A stretch of DNA of 64,000 nucleotides from Charina bottae (GCA_023362775.1 JALMGJ010000003.1:77361355-77425354), one strand, 5' to 3'. Positions 33,181 through 44,461 are shown, numbered from the stretch's first letter. The notes: a model not told the origin generated them from the letters alone. Program-made: numbers and translations.

Positions 33181-34154
33181 CTAGAATAACTTGGTTGCGT
33201 AAATGTGCACACCCTTAAACTGATACTTTGTTGAAGCACCTTTTGATTTTATGACAGCATTCAGTCTTTTGGGGTCTATCAGCATGGCACATCTTGCCTT
33301 GGGAATCTTTGCCCACTCTTCCTTGCAGAAGTGCTCCAAATCTATCAGATTGCGAGGGCATCTCCTGTGCACAGCCCTCTTCAGGTCACCCCACAGATTT
33401 TCAATTGGATTCAGGTCTGGGCTCTGGCTGGGCCATTCCAAAACTTTGATCTTCTTCTGGTGAAGCCATTCTTTTGTTGATTTGGAGGTATGCTTTGGGT
33501 CATTGTCGTGTTGAAAGGTGAAATTCCTCTTCAGCATTTTAGCAGAGGCCTGAAAGTTTTGTGCCAAAATTGACTGATATTTGGAACTGTTCATAATTCC
33601 CTCCACCTTTACTAAAGCCCCAGTTCCAGCTGAAGAAAAGCAGCCCCAAAGCATAATGCTGCCACCACCATGCTTCACTGTGGGTATGGTGTACCGTATG
33701 TACACTGTATCACTGTATGGTGATGCGCAGTATTGTTTTTGCACCAAACATACTTTTTGGAATTATGGCCAAAAAGTTCAACCTTGGTCTCATCAGACCA
33801 TAACACATTTTCCCACATGCTTTTGTCAGACTTGATGTAGGTTTTTGCAAAATGTAGCTGGGCTTGGATGTTTTTCTTTGTAAGAAAAGGCTTCTGTCTT
33901 GCCACCCTACCCCACAGCCCAGACATATGAAGAATATGGGAGATTGTTGTCACATGTAGTACACAACCAGTACTTGCCAGAAATTCCTGCAGCTCCTTTA
34001 ATGTTGCTGTAGGCCTCTTGGCAGCCTCTCGGACCAGTTTTCTTGTTTTTTCATCAATTTTGGAGGGACATCCAACTCTTGGTAATGTCACTGTTGTGCC
34101 ATATTTTCTCCACTTGTTGATGACTGTCTTCACTGTGTCCCATGGTATATCCAA
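33181..34154 (-). pseudogene. Tc1 transposase (DD34E), frameshifted
   Basis: The transposase cuts and reinserts the element at TA sites. The upstream frame (34154-33675) carries the second DNA-binding helices and NVLWSDETKVELF with the first catalytic Asp. The downstream frame (33747-33181) carries [26 protein letters not shown] with the second Asp and [16 protein letters not shown] with the Glu, 34 residues after that Asp, hence DD34E. The frames overlap near 33675-33747, indicating a frameshift. The N-terminal first helix-turn-helix is also out of frame upstream of 34154. It is inactive. Confidence 0.9.
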
Positions 34155-34434
34155 TGACTTGGAAATTTTTTGTACCCTTCTCCTGACTGATGCCTTCCAA
34201 CAATGAGATCCCTTTGATGTTTTGTAAGCTCTTTGCGGACCATGGGTTTTGCTGTAAGAGGCAACTGAGTAAATGTGAGAAAAATCCTATTAGAACAGCT
34301 GAACTTTATATGGGCTTGATCAGAGTCACTTTAATTGATGGCAGGTGTGTACTGACTACTATTTAACATCAGTTTGAATGTGATTGGTTAATTCTGAACA
34401 CAGCCACATCCCTACTTATAAGAGGGTGTGTACA

Positions 34435-34683
34435 TGTCCTGGTCAGTCCAGGAGTGGAGGTGAGTCATTGTATTCAGACTATCAGTTCTTTATTTGCATA
34501 ACCATACAGACAGAATCTTGCCAGACTGAAGCTATCCTAACTAACCTAGGGGAAATACTCCAGGGGCTCTAGGGCGGGGCTACTCTAACTTTCTTTGTTT
34601 GCCTGCCAAGGCTCTCAAGGCTGTGAGTGCGTTTATCACCTTGTAATGCGCTCCCTCCTTCCTCAGCTCCGAAATCCATCACA
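34435..34683 (-). mobile_element. Solo LTR inside the Tc1 element (5-bp TSD)
   Basis: A 249-bp insert beginning TG and ending CA is flanked by gtaca on both sides (34430-34434 and 34684-34688). It interrupts Tc1 sequence that otherwise joins (agggtgtgtac with atttatgcaacc). On the minus strand it starts tgtgatggatttcgg and carries AATAAA in its 3' half, giving the orientation. A 5-bp duplication fits gypsy-type or retroviral LTRs; which one cannot be decided. No internal coding region remains. Confidence 0.82.
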
Positions 34684-34890
34684 GTACATTTATGCAACCA
34701 TGTTATTCCAGTTTTTTATTTTTATTTTTTCCCCCTAAAAGATTTCAGTTTGTTTTTCAATTGAATCGTACAGCTTATATGTTATATTAAAGGTGGAAAA
34801 AATTCTGAAGTGATTTATCTTGGTCTGATTGTTTTACATCTCAAAAACCTGGCATTTTAACTGGTGTGTAGACTTTTTATATCCACTGTA

Positions 34891-35415
34891 TATATGTATG
34901 TATAAGTTTCAGTTCCTGCACTGAGAATATAACACTAGATTCAAGGCTAAGCTATAGTAGTGTGCTATACATAGGGATTATCTTTCAAGGTGGTACTTTG
35001 TCTTTAAATACAATAGAATAGTTGCTGGGTCACTTATTCAAAGGGACATCTTCTGAAGTATGAGCCTGCACAGCTCTTGAAGTAAGCGTCAGGGACCTTC
35101 CTCAATGGTTATATCTGTTGCATGTTCTCTATATCTGATTCTTCTGACCTGAGCTTTCCACGTCTTGTAGTGGTTGTAATTGGTTGTCTCCTATGCTGCT
35201 CTCAGCTATTTACTTATTCATTTGTTAATCACATTTGTAGGCCACCTACTCAGAATTACTTTCTTAAGTCACCTTTAGGAATTCCAGGTTACAGATGATC
35301 ATTTCAGTACTGCACGTAAGCATTTAGATGTCCAGTAAGTGAGCAAACAATCAGATAAAGAATTATTATGAAGAGAGCAAAATTATGAAGTAATTGTGGA
35401 TAGTATACAGATCAC
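34891..35415. other. Intergenic stretch, nothing recognised
   Basis: No repeat ends or exons were identified. Confidence 0.5.
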
Positions 35416-35604
35416 ATACTGTATATATCTGTAGCTTGAATCATGTCAACTGGATTTCTATTTTCTTAGTGGAAACGTTTCGCTCCTTATCCAAGGAGCT
35501 TCTTCAGTCTGAGCAAAGTTGGTAAGGGAATCCTAAATATGTTCCTAGGTAGCTGTGTGACCTTACACCTGGGGCTAGGTCATGGTTATATTGAGATGTA
35601 ATTT

Positions 35605-35847
35605 TTAAGTCCTTTTATCATCTAAAGGAGGGTCGTTAAAATCACCATGCTGCTGTTGAGCTTGTGAAATGGTCTTAATCTTCCTAGGCACAGAAGACAA
35701 AACGGGGAGGAAGATGGGGGAGAGTTTGTGCCTGAGGCCCCCACCTCTATTCAAGGAAGGATTTTCCAAGTTGGCATAAATGGATTCCTTGACCCCTCTC
35801 TCAAACCACCTATCTTCTCTGTCTGAGAGAGGGGTCAAGGAATCCAT
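35605..35847 (-). pseudogene. Penelope-like GIY-YIG endonuclease C-terminal fragment, left arm
   Basis: The 80-codon frame contains ERGVKESIYANLENPSLNRG then GGLRHKLSPIF. This pattern (R-VKEAI, PSLN, GGLR, LS) is the conserved end of the GIY-YIG nuclease domain of Penelope-like elements. The N-terminal GIY and YIG motifs and the reverse transcriptase are missing. Its N-terminal codons cross the palindrome centre. Confidence 0.75.
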
Positions 35848-36022
35848 TTATGCCAACTTGGAAAATCCTTCCTTGAATAGAGGTGGGGGCCTCAGGCACA
35901 AACTCTCCCCCATCTTCCTCCCCGTTTTGTCTTCTGTGCCTAGGAAGATTAAGACCATTTCACAAGCTCAACAGCAGCATGGTGATTTTAACAACCCTCC
36001 TTTAGATGATAAAAGGACTTAA
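35780..36022 (+). pseudogene. Penelope-like GIY-YIG endonuclease C-terminal fragment, right arm
   Basis: This is the mirror copy of the frame at 35605-35847, also 80 codons. It differs at a D-to-N position in the HGDFN-PP block and in the few codons that cross the loop. It ends at TAA before the conserved non-coding part of the arm. Confidence 0.75.
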
Positions 36023-36119
36023 AAATTACATCTCAATATAACCATGACCTAGCCCCAGGTGTAAGGTCACACAGCTACCTAGGAACATATTTAGGATTCC
36101 CTTACCAACTTTGCTCAGA

Positions 36120-36154
36120 CTGAAGAAGCTCCTTGGATAAGGAGCGAAACGTTT
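36120..36154 (+). ncRNA. Hammerhead-ribozyme-like core in Penelope-like element
   Basis: The order is CTGAAGA, a 5-bp hairpin stem GCTCC...GGAGC, then GAAACG, matching the hammerhead core layout CUGANGA - stem II - GAAA. One extra A between the first box and stem II departs from the consensus, and stem III would be only ACGT, so a dimeric or degenerate form would be needed. The same block lies at 14026-14058 (plus) and on the minus strand at 35476-35507. Penelope-like elements are known to carry hammerhead motifs; activity here is inferred only. Confidence 0.45.
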
Positions 36155-36469
36155 CCACTAAGAAAATAGAAATCCAGTTGACATGATTCAAGCTACAGAC
36201 AATTCCACCTGGATGACTGAGAACCTTCATAGACATACTGTATATAGTTTCATAGGCAATTCCGCATTGCAGTCTAGGCTGCTTCTCTCTTGCGCTGCTC
36301 CTGAAGCTGACTTTAAAAATTGCAGTGGGTTGGTAATGGAGCCAGGTGGGTGCTCAGTCCAGACTAAGGCCACTCTGAAGCTTGATTGGTCACCCCCTGC
36401 TTCTGGCCCTTCCCAACCATGCAGGAAAGGCAAGCCTTACTGGCTTTTGTTTCCCCCTTACCATACACA

Positions 36470-36800
36470 TAAGGGGCGTGATGGCTCAGCGGGTAAGATG
36501 CCAGGCTTGTCAGTCAGAAGATCGCAAGTTCGGAGGTTCGAATCCCTAGCCCTGCATGCGGAGTGAGCTCCCGCACTCACCCCAGCTCTTGCCAACCTAG
36601 CAATTCGAAAGCATGCAAATGCAAGTAGATGAATAGGTACCACTTTGGTGGGTAGGTAACAGCGTTCCGCGCGCGTCATGCGGCCACATAACCGTGGAAG
36701 CGTCTTCGGACAACGCTGGCTCTTTGGCTAACAAACGGAGATGAGCACCGGCCCCTAGAGTCGGACATGACTGCACAAATGTGCGGGGGAACCTTTACTT
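36470..36800 (+). mobile_element. Sauria-type SINE 1
   Basis: The tRNA-like head has A box tggctcagcgg (36482-36492) and B box ggttcgaatcc (36535-36545). The body carries ttgccaacctagcaattcga, and a BovB-type tail reads ctagagtcggacatgactgc and gcgggggaacctttacttta. The flanks ttaccatac (about 36459 and 36800) look like a target duplication. Such SINEs are transcribed by RNA polymerase III and moved by BovB-family LINEs. Confidence 0.92.
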
Positions 36801-37298
36801 TACCATACCATCATAGCTCTGATGCTACAATAATCAAAGGGTTAGGGAACAAGCTGTTCTTTTGTTCCCACCTTATTCTGTAAGATCATGAAACGTTTAT
36901 AGCAAGGAAGAAGGATAGTTCAGCTTTGCAGAAACAAAGTAGAAACATTCCTACTTGACTTAAAAGTTGTTTTAAAAAATAAAGGGAAGGGAAGGGAAGC
37001 TTTGTAGTACTGTGGGCAGGGGGTGGGAAAGCAAGGAGAGCATGCTTCCTCAAGCAAAAGCACTGGGAGATGTACTGTAAGGGACAATGGAACTTAAGCT
37101 TCTGGAATTGAGGACAGTTCACAGGCTTAATGGCCCATCAGAAGACCAACCATTATTTAAAAAACAGCAACTGCTGAGCAGCAGAGAACAATAGGCCCCT
37201 GGCAGCCTGGGATGAAATGGCTCCACAGAGCAGTGACCAGCTGCTAGAGGCAAGGGGCTGTGCCAGTATAGAGAGTAAGGAAGGTGACTTTAGAGATA

Positions 37299-37633
37299 AA
37301 AAAGTAAAGGTCCCCCCCCCGCACATTTGTGCAGTTGTGTCCGACTCTAGGGGCCGGTGCTCATCTCCGTTTGTTAGCCAAAGAGCCAGCGTTGTCCGAA
37401 GACGCTTCCACGGTCATGTGGCCACATGACACATGCGGAACGCCGTTACCTACCCACTGAAGTGGTACCTATTAATCTACTTGCATTTTCATGCTTTCGA
37501 ATTGCTAGGTTGGTAAGAGCTGGGGCGAGTGCGGGAGCTCACTCTGTCACGCGGGACTAGGGATTTGAACCTCCGAACTTGCGATCTTCCAATCGACAAG
37601 CCTGGCGTCTTACCCGCTGAGCCACCACGCCCC
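37299..37633 (-). mobile_element. Sauria-type SINE 2 (14-bp TSD)
   Basis: The reverse complement of the same family: the tail (aaagtaaaggtccc, ttgtgtccgactctagg) is on the left and the head (cttacccgctgagccacc, acgcccc) on the right. It is flanked by tgactttagagata at 37285-37298 and 37634-37647. It is inverted relative to SINE 1, about 0.5 kb away. A C-run at 37312-37321 distorts the tail. Confidence 0.93.
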
Positions 37634-37647
37634 TGACTTTAGAGATA

Positions 37648-38224
37648 TGCAGAAGCAATTGCCTAGGCAAAAGGAGCTAAAGCATATTTTAAGTCCGGAA
37701 TGGTCAGATAACCTTTGGAAGTAGCTCAGATAGACGTCTCCCTAATTCACTGAACTATTAGAAGGGGGAGGAGGAGGTACAGCATAATCAGACTTGCAAG
37801 ATTCTGTTATAGCCAGTTTCAATAATAACAGTTTTAGCCTTCTGGTGTTGACTTCTGGTCTATCTAGAGGGGATGACAGCCCAGCACTGCAGTCAATCAG
37901 AGTTGGGGCTGCTACTGCCACAGAATGAAGTGCTGGAGACCATCCACTCTCAACGGCTTAAGAAGACTCAGGTCAGAAAACAGCAGTTTTGAATCAAAGT
38001 TGGAAAATACAGATGGGTGCATTTGCAATGGTCTGGGGGGAGGAGAATGATGTCACTCAAGAAGCAGTGAGTGACAGTGTGGATCTGCCCTAGAGTTACC
38101 TTGCTAAGACCTCCTGGATTGTTTCTAATTTATGTTTTTGATTTGCCAGTTTGATTCCTAAAATGTTATTCTCTTGCTGTATCTTCCTTGCCAATGGTTC
38201 TATTGCCAATAAATGTCCTTTTCA
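37648..38224. other. Intergenic stretch, nothing recognised
   Basis: No exon or transposon boundary was identified. Confidence 0.5.
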
Positions 38225-39100
38225 TGATAATTCATGTTTGGGATAAAAATCATTTTACCCTTTTCTTGGCTTTTTGTTTATTATAAATGTTATGTCTCCA
38301 TGTGAGAAAATTTGAACTGCAGTTCATCTTTTTCAAAGTTAGGAACATAAAGGGCCATTTCAATTTGTCAAAAGCTTTCTCTGTATTAAAAAAATCATAG
38401 CCATTTTCTTGAGTTTTTTTGTTCATATCATCAATTGCATTCAAAATATATTTGATATTAACTCTCTGATATATCTTCAGGAGAAATGCAGCATGATCAG
38501 GTAGGAAACCATTTAACCACTTTGTAAGTATAAAATGCTTATAATCTACATTCAGTAAAGACACAGGCTTGTATGATGAGTTGGATTGTTTCCCTCTTTG
38601 TAAATCAAAGCAACATAAGCCTCTTGACATACTTGACATTGTATCTCATTCATTACCTGTGTTGATGATTTCATCAAGATTTCTTTAAAAGTCTTACATT
38701 TCAGAAAAACTATTTGGTCCTGGCGATTCATTCAGTTTCAATTTCTGTATTGTTTCTTCTTCTTCTGTGATTGGCTTATTGATGGCTTCCTTTTTGTTGA
38801 GCTGTAAATTTCATGATCTGTGTTATATGTAAATTCTCTTTCACCTTCTCCAGACTTGATGTTTCTTTTCAGTATAATCGAGAATGATGTTGATTACATT
38901 GGTTCATTATTTCCTTAGGAGGTGAAATTCAACCCCAAACTGAAGTAATAATTTTTTCTCTTGTTCTTTTTGCAATTGAAAAACAATATATCCTTTTGTT
39001 TTTGTAGGGCTTTCTTTCTATTTGATGACAAAGAAATAAACCCTTTACTAGAATCTCATACTGTAAATAAAGAACATCAAAAGTTCATACTTTGGAAGAA
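38225..39100 (-). mobile_element. Decayed antisense L1 LINE (reverse-transcriptase part)
   Basis: On the minus strand, fragments read ITEEEETIQKLKLNESPGPN (near 38790-38715), YKPVSLLNVDYKHF, INAIDD-type text and TEKAFDKLKWPFMF (frame 38639-38250). These correspond to the L1 palm and fingers order PGPDGF - RPISLLN - ILNAID - AEKAFD. Many stops are present. Confidence 0.75.
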
Positions 39101-39365
39101 GCTCTTTAATTCATATTGACACTTCAATTTAGTATAATCTTGCAGTAATAATAGATCATTCAGACCTCATCTTTTCAAGCCAAATGTTCCTCTCTGCTAT
39201 CTTATGATTTTGAGGTTATGGTCTGTATAAATAATATAGTGTGAAACTTCTATACCTTTAAGTTTAGTTGAGCTATATGAGCTAGATATCCAACACATTC
39301 TTGAGTATGTTTTGTAAACAGAATAATAATAATATTAATAATATATAATAATATATACTGTAATG

Positions 39366-39682
39366 CAGAGCTTTCCAAACTGTGTGTCGGGACACGTTAG
39401 TGTGTCGGCTGCAGTGTCTGGGTGTGTCGCGGCTGCTGCTCCACGCAGGTCCTAGTGCCTGCCTTGTGCCTTGCTGCCTCCAAACCTGCTGTGATTCCAC
39501 GCAGGTCCTAGTGCCTGCCTTGTGCCTTGCTGCCTCCAAACCTGCTGTGATTCCACGCAGGTCCTAGTGCCTGCCTTGTGCCCTGCTGTAAGAGTGTGTC
39601 ACGAAATGATGCCCTGCTCTAAGAGTGTGTCACGAAGTGATGCATGTCTAAATAGTGTGTCACCAACATGAAGAGTTTGGAA
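39366..39682. mobile_element. hAT-type MITE, copy 3
   Basis: The left terminus is cagagctttccaaactgtg. The right end reads agagtttggaaag and has lost the last few bases of the terminus. The candidate 8-bp duplication is ctgtaatg (39358-39365 and 39683-39690). The interior contains three near-identical copies of a block with ccacgcaggtcctagtgcct, so it is longer than copy 2. Confidence 0.85.
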
Positions 39683-39807
39683 AGCTGTAATGTAATGTAA
39701 TGTAATGTAATGTAATGTAATGTAATGTAATGTAATGTAATGTAATGTAATAATATAATATAATATAATATAATATAATATAATATAATATAATATAATA
39801 TAATATA
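39683..39807 (+). repeat. (TGTAA)n then (TAATA)n microsatellite at MITE target duplication
   Basis: About twelve tgtaa units (39685-39750) pass into about eleven taata-type units (39751-39807). The first unit coincides with the MITE's right target duplication. Confidence 0.9.
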
Positions 39808-42800
39808 TTCTTTTTGGATGAATCAGGTTCATCAAGATTTGGGGAAAGAACCCCATTCATATATCCAAGAATCAAAATTTGTGATTTCAAGTAGTAGAAA
39901 AAAATGGAACATAAATTGAAGCAATTATTATTCCCTTCCTTCCTCAGTTTAGCATTGTAGTACTAAAAACCTTCATATTTCATTCTGAATCTGTTTTTCT
40001 GAATTTCGTGATAAATTTTTTGATATATATGAGTAATTTTTATTTCTGTCTACCAGAGACCACAAATGTTTGATCTAAATATTTACATTCTAGCAAGTTA
40101 GCATTGTACCAATCGAAGAGAAGCATTATAGAGTTAGCATGGTCTTTTTAAATATGTGAAAACATATGATATTTTCCTTTTTTAATTTCAAGAGAATTTC
40201 TTTTTCCTTTTAAAAGGACTATTCAGCCTGTTAATATTTATTGAGAATGTTGAGCTCCTAATATTTTGCTGCTGTAACGGGAATATTTCTGCAAAAAGCA
40301 GCGCTTTTAATATTTCTTAGAGAAAAGCGAATGGTCCCTATTGTCTTATAGCCTGAAAGCTACAGATTGAAATGGAAAAACCCATCTGCAGTAGCTAACA
40401 ATTAGGGCTGCACAGCACTTCAGATTCAGTTCCTTTTAAAAAGATGCTTCATGGTGTTGGAGAGCACAAACAGACCACTTGTCTGAAACTGTTTAAGGCA
40501 CTTGCATCTTTTTCAGGGATAGCATTGCTGCCCTTCAGCTGCCCCATGACCCTGGGAAAAGGTGCAGAGGTTTTAAAGAATGGCAGACAGTTGCTATATT
40601 TGCAACTCTGCATGCTCCAAAACTCCTTTTTGGAATTAATCCAGGCTCCACAGCTCTATTGTCTATGCAGTCAATTTGTTTTGGTAACTCCCTCTATCCA
40701 ATAGTGTAGGACTAAATTTAGAATTCAGGAGCTCATCATGACAGTTCTAATTGTCCCAACCATAGGGACAATTTAGAATCGCAGACAGCTCTGTTGTTCC
40801 ATTCTATGTATTAAAAAAGAGCAGCAATTTAGCTAAATTGTGTATTAAGATCAGTTGAAAAAAGTGCTGGAACATTGAACTTTAGGGCCTTTAAATTTTT
40901 GGAATGCATGTGTATAACTGTACATGTGCAAATGGGTACTGGTAAATATATATCACAGAAATAAGCTGTCCATAGGATTTTTGTCCACTATAGTTAATTC
41001 CCTTAATACTTATCTTTCAGCCCTTTTCTACTTCTGCCCAGAGTATATACGAAAGGAATTTGTTGTAGGTGAAAAAAATAGATAGGATTGATTTTTTAAA
41101 AAGCTTTAAAAAGCCCTTGCCTTATGTAATTGTATCTTGCTGTATATTAGTAATTAGAAAGGAAATGATTTAGTAATCACTTAATTTCTTACTTCCAAGT
41201 GTTTTCAAAGTGCTACATTTATAAAATTGCATCTATCATGTATGTGATATCACATGAACATTTTGTATGGGTAGCTACTATTTGAAGCCAGCAGATGTGG
41301 GATTGCTTTTCATATACAGATGTTCTGAAAAAGTTTTTAACCTTTTAATCACTAAAATAATAAAAAATAGATACAACATTACAATATGTAAATGATGCTC
41401 TAAAAAGAAATGATAATAAGTTATGAGCCAGATAGAGATGACAGTAGAGTTAGTACCTCATAAACCATGTGCCAACTTTTCTAATTGGGTAAAGACAGGG
41501 GCTTCTGCAGGGGAGGTTAAAAAAATCAAGACAATACCCATGAGTGCTTGACTGAAGCCTTTTTGACTTTTTATGTGCAGGTGACATATCACACACATGT
41601 TAGGAGGAGGGGGCTTTGATCAAGCAGTTGCAGTCACCATCTTGTCTTTTTTTAACCCCACCCCCACCCTTACCCATGGGTGGAGGAATCATAGCTTAAT
41701 GAAAGAGCAGCTGGCATTAGATCCATTTTCTAAATTATTCATTTAAAAAAAGGCCCAAGGGCCACTGAATATTGGAAGCCAATCAAGTCCCATTTTTTTG
41801 GTTTCTAATATTTGATAGCAAGCCCTACATAAAGGTGAACAATTTCAGTTAATTTTGGTGAGAAACTAAAGAAAAATGGTTGCTACACTTCTGTATGTTC
41901 ATCACATACATACCCAAATGTGCACACAGTACATATATACACCCACCACCACATATATGAAATCTCCTAGCCAAACAACTTCAAATGGGATAAAGGCAGG
42001 CTGCAAACCTGGACCCCTTGCCCTCAGTGTTGGCACTACATTGCTGCCATGCTCCCTATAGGGGTGAAGTAAAATTATGGCCCCAGCATTGTGATAGCAT
42101 CAGAATTGCACATGCACTGCAATTATGTATTTGCATAATCTGAACAAGTAAATCACGGCATTTGCATGATGACATCATGCACTTGTCATTATTTACCACC
42201 TTAGTCCCTCCACTGTGGATGCCCTTGATTTCAAAAAGTTTGGTAGGTGATGGTAATAAGATGTCTGGGCAAGTAAATTACACTGATGCTGTTCCTGTTA
42301 CCTCTTTTGCCCTGTAGCCACTTACAAGATAGATTTTAATACAGTGCTCTAATCTGTCTTCCCATGCCTGTTTTAGTACCTCATTCTCAGACTGCTTCAA
42401 ATTTCCTTATAACTTCTTTTAATGGTATGTTTGAACTTCCTTTATTGTTGTGAAGTGTTGAGGAATGTTGTTGCTGTTCCCCTACCTCAATACTAATTAA
42501 TACTGAAAAAGCCCCATGGGAGGGTTTCCCTTCAGATTTAAATGACATGAGATAGAGAAGCTGCAGTCTACTGGAAAGATGACTAGATATTGAAAGGGCA
42601 CTCACACACATCCTTATTCATCTTCTCATTAAGGTAAATGCCTTCTCATTAAAGGAAACATGGACATCTCCAATGAGAAGTTCATTTTGGCACAGCACTA
42701 CATATAAATGTAATAATAAAAATGTGAACAAAGAAAAGAACTGCATTTCTGGCATAGCACAAATAAAAAAATAAACCAAACTTTCTTCATGATCTCTTAA

Positions 42801-44461
42801 TAATGCCTTGAGTAAGTAGAAAGCAAGCCTGTGCAAGTTGTGTGTGATTCACCTGGACGAGGTGCTCTGCATCATCAATGGCTTTCTTTGCCATTGCCAA
42901 ATAGTAGTACAGGTTGTGAAGGAGGCATGGCAGAACACTAAGGAAACTGACAGAGTGTTGCAAGGCAGCATTGAGTGGTTATCATGGAAGCACAGGCCTA
43001 GAAGAAAGGCATGATGTGATTTGATCAATTGCATACATACATACAATTATATAAAGAATACATCTGCACAACTTTGTAGTCCTTGCTACTGGCCCTCTCC
43101 TCCTTCCTTATTGTTATTTTTAATTGGTTGAACCTCTTGACTGACAATTGCCTTTTCTAACGTGGCTTTCATCATTCTGGTTATCTTATGGATATGCATA
43201 TCTGCCTCTTCCCACTGATGAAAGTGTCTCAAGAGGATGAAAAATGAATAATACAGGAACAACATGGAATGAAGTGAAGAGCCTATCTGGGAGAAGAGTT
43301 GGCAAATGGTCCTTCCATGGAATTTAAAATAATTAAAGTAGTCAGCAACATTTCATGGGTGAGGTCTGCTTGTCAGTCCTCACAAGCTTCTGAATATGGC
43401 CTCTTGTGATATTCTGACATTTCAAGAGTCATGCCCGCCCACCCCTTTTACCTATGTTTTGACCCTTTTGAGAAGTTTGAAGGGTGGGAATAGAAGCAGG
43501 AGGCCTTTTAGAGGAAACAGTTCACATTCCCACCACCAAAAAACGCTCACATCAGGTTGATGGAACTTGGACATTTTGCACCTGAAATTTTGGTGGTATA
43601 GTCTTGGGTTCCTTGCTGGGGGCTTCATGTGGTTACTCAGTTCTGCATTAGTTTACCCTAGCATTTAAACCCAATTTAAGGTTACCATCTTTGGTGCCTT
43701 TTACAATACCCCCTGCACACATCACTTCACCTTGCACACATTCAAGAGGGAGCATCAACTCTCTAGAGAAGATTATTGCAGCATAGGAGGCTGCAAAGAA
43801 AAGGAAGGACACAAAACCTTCTTTCTTTGATTTCCATATACAGTATTACTTATTCCAAGTTTTTTTCCCCAAATTGGTTTTATATCCCATCAAAGTTGAT
43901 ATTTCTGATCTCTGATCTCATTGGCTTGATCCAATTACTTAGAAGGCACAGCATGGCTCAGTTAGCATCACCAATATAAAATAAATGTTATTGAATTATT
44001 ATTATTATAGATATTTTCTTGTTTTTTGTTCTATTTTAAAGGATGGATCTGAAGGTGGCTGTATCATTGGAGTTTTTCAGAAACACAGAGCCTTCTAAGA
44101 ACCTAATGCAGGTTGAATATTCTTCAGGACCAAAAGATGATAAACACTGCCACAAAACATTAGCTGAATAATTTCTTTCAGCACCCTCCATCAAATGCAT
44201 AAATTGGAACATATTCTATGTATTTGTTTTTCTCCTGCTTTGTGGTTAGATTAAAAAAAAAAGCATTGTTGAGCTTCTAGTATCTATGAAAGAGAAAGCA
44301 TAAATCAGCAAGATATTTTTGCAGGGCTCATGTGCGATTTTCAAGTTTCCTTTTCCTAAAATCTGGTGCTGAATATTGATATGAGCTCCAACACCTACTC
44401 CCTCATGCCACATACAGATGATGCTTTCTTAGAGTTTTCAGCTTATTTGTGCCTAAAGGGA
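39808..44461. other. 4.6-kb stretch without a recognised gene or clear transposon
   Basis: The sequence is mostly AT-rich and non-repetitive by eye. A minus-strand reading at 42,850-42,960 (PCLLHNLYYYLAMAKKAIDD, ending before a GTGAAT donor-like site) looks protein-like but has no family I can name and no convincing second exon. IL19/IL20/IL24 are expected on this side of IL10 in other vertebrates. None was recognised, though short diverged exons could be missed. Confidence 0.4.

Larger units (their letters stand above)
33000..34890 (-). mobile_element. Tc1-like DNA transposon with long terminal inverted repeats
   Basis: The ends are long inverted repeats of roughly 200 bp (about 33000-33220 and 34684-34890), sharing ggatataaaaagtctacac at the tips and aaacctggcattttaac-type text further in. 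The outer tips are partly decayed, so the TA target site is not clean. The interior holds a minus-strand transposase in two overlapping frames. A solo LTR at 34435-34683 lies within the right half. Without it the element would be about 1.64 kb, normal for Tc1. Confidence 0.92.
35428..36234. mobile_element. Penelope-like foldback element, copy C: 807 bp, giant palindrome (12-bp TSD)
   Basis: The element is flanked by atactgtatata at 35416-35427 and 36235-36246. Positions 35428-36199 form a nearly perfect palindrome with arms of about 374 bp around a loop of about 24 nt near 35801-35824. A unique 35-bp tail follows. The first mismatches seen between arms are single CpG-type transitions (e.g. 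ttaacgacc versus ttaacaacc). Each arm encodes the same 80-codon tail of a Penelope-like endonuclease and one hammerhead-like block. Inverted or tandem partial copies are characteristic of Penelope-like retroelements. No reverse transcriptase is present here. Confidence 0.88.

Noticed and set aside
36481..36560. tRNA gene
   Set aside because: A and B boxes are present but the cloverleaf continues into the Sauria SINE body and BovB-like tail; two further copies of the same unit exist.
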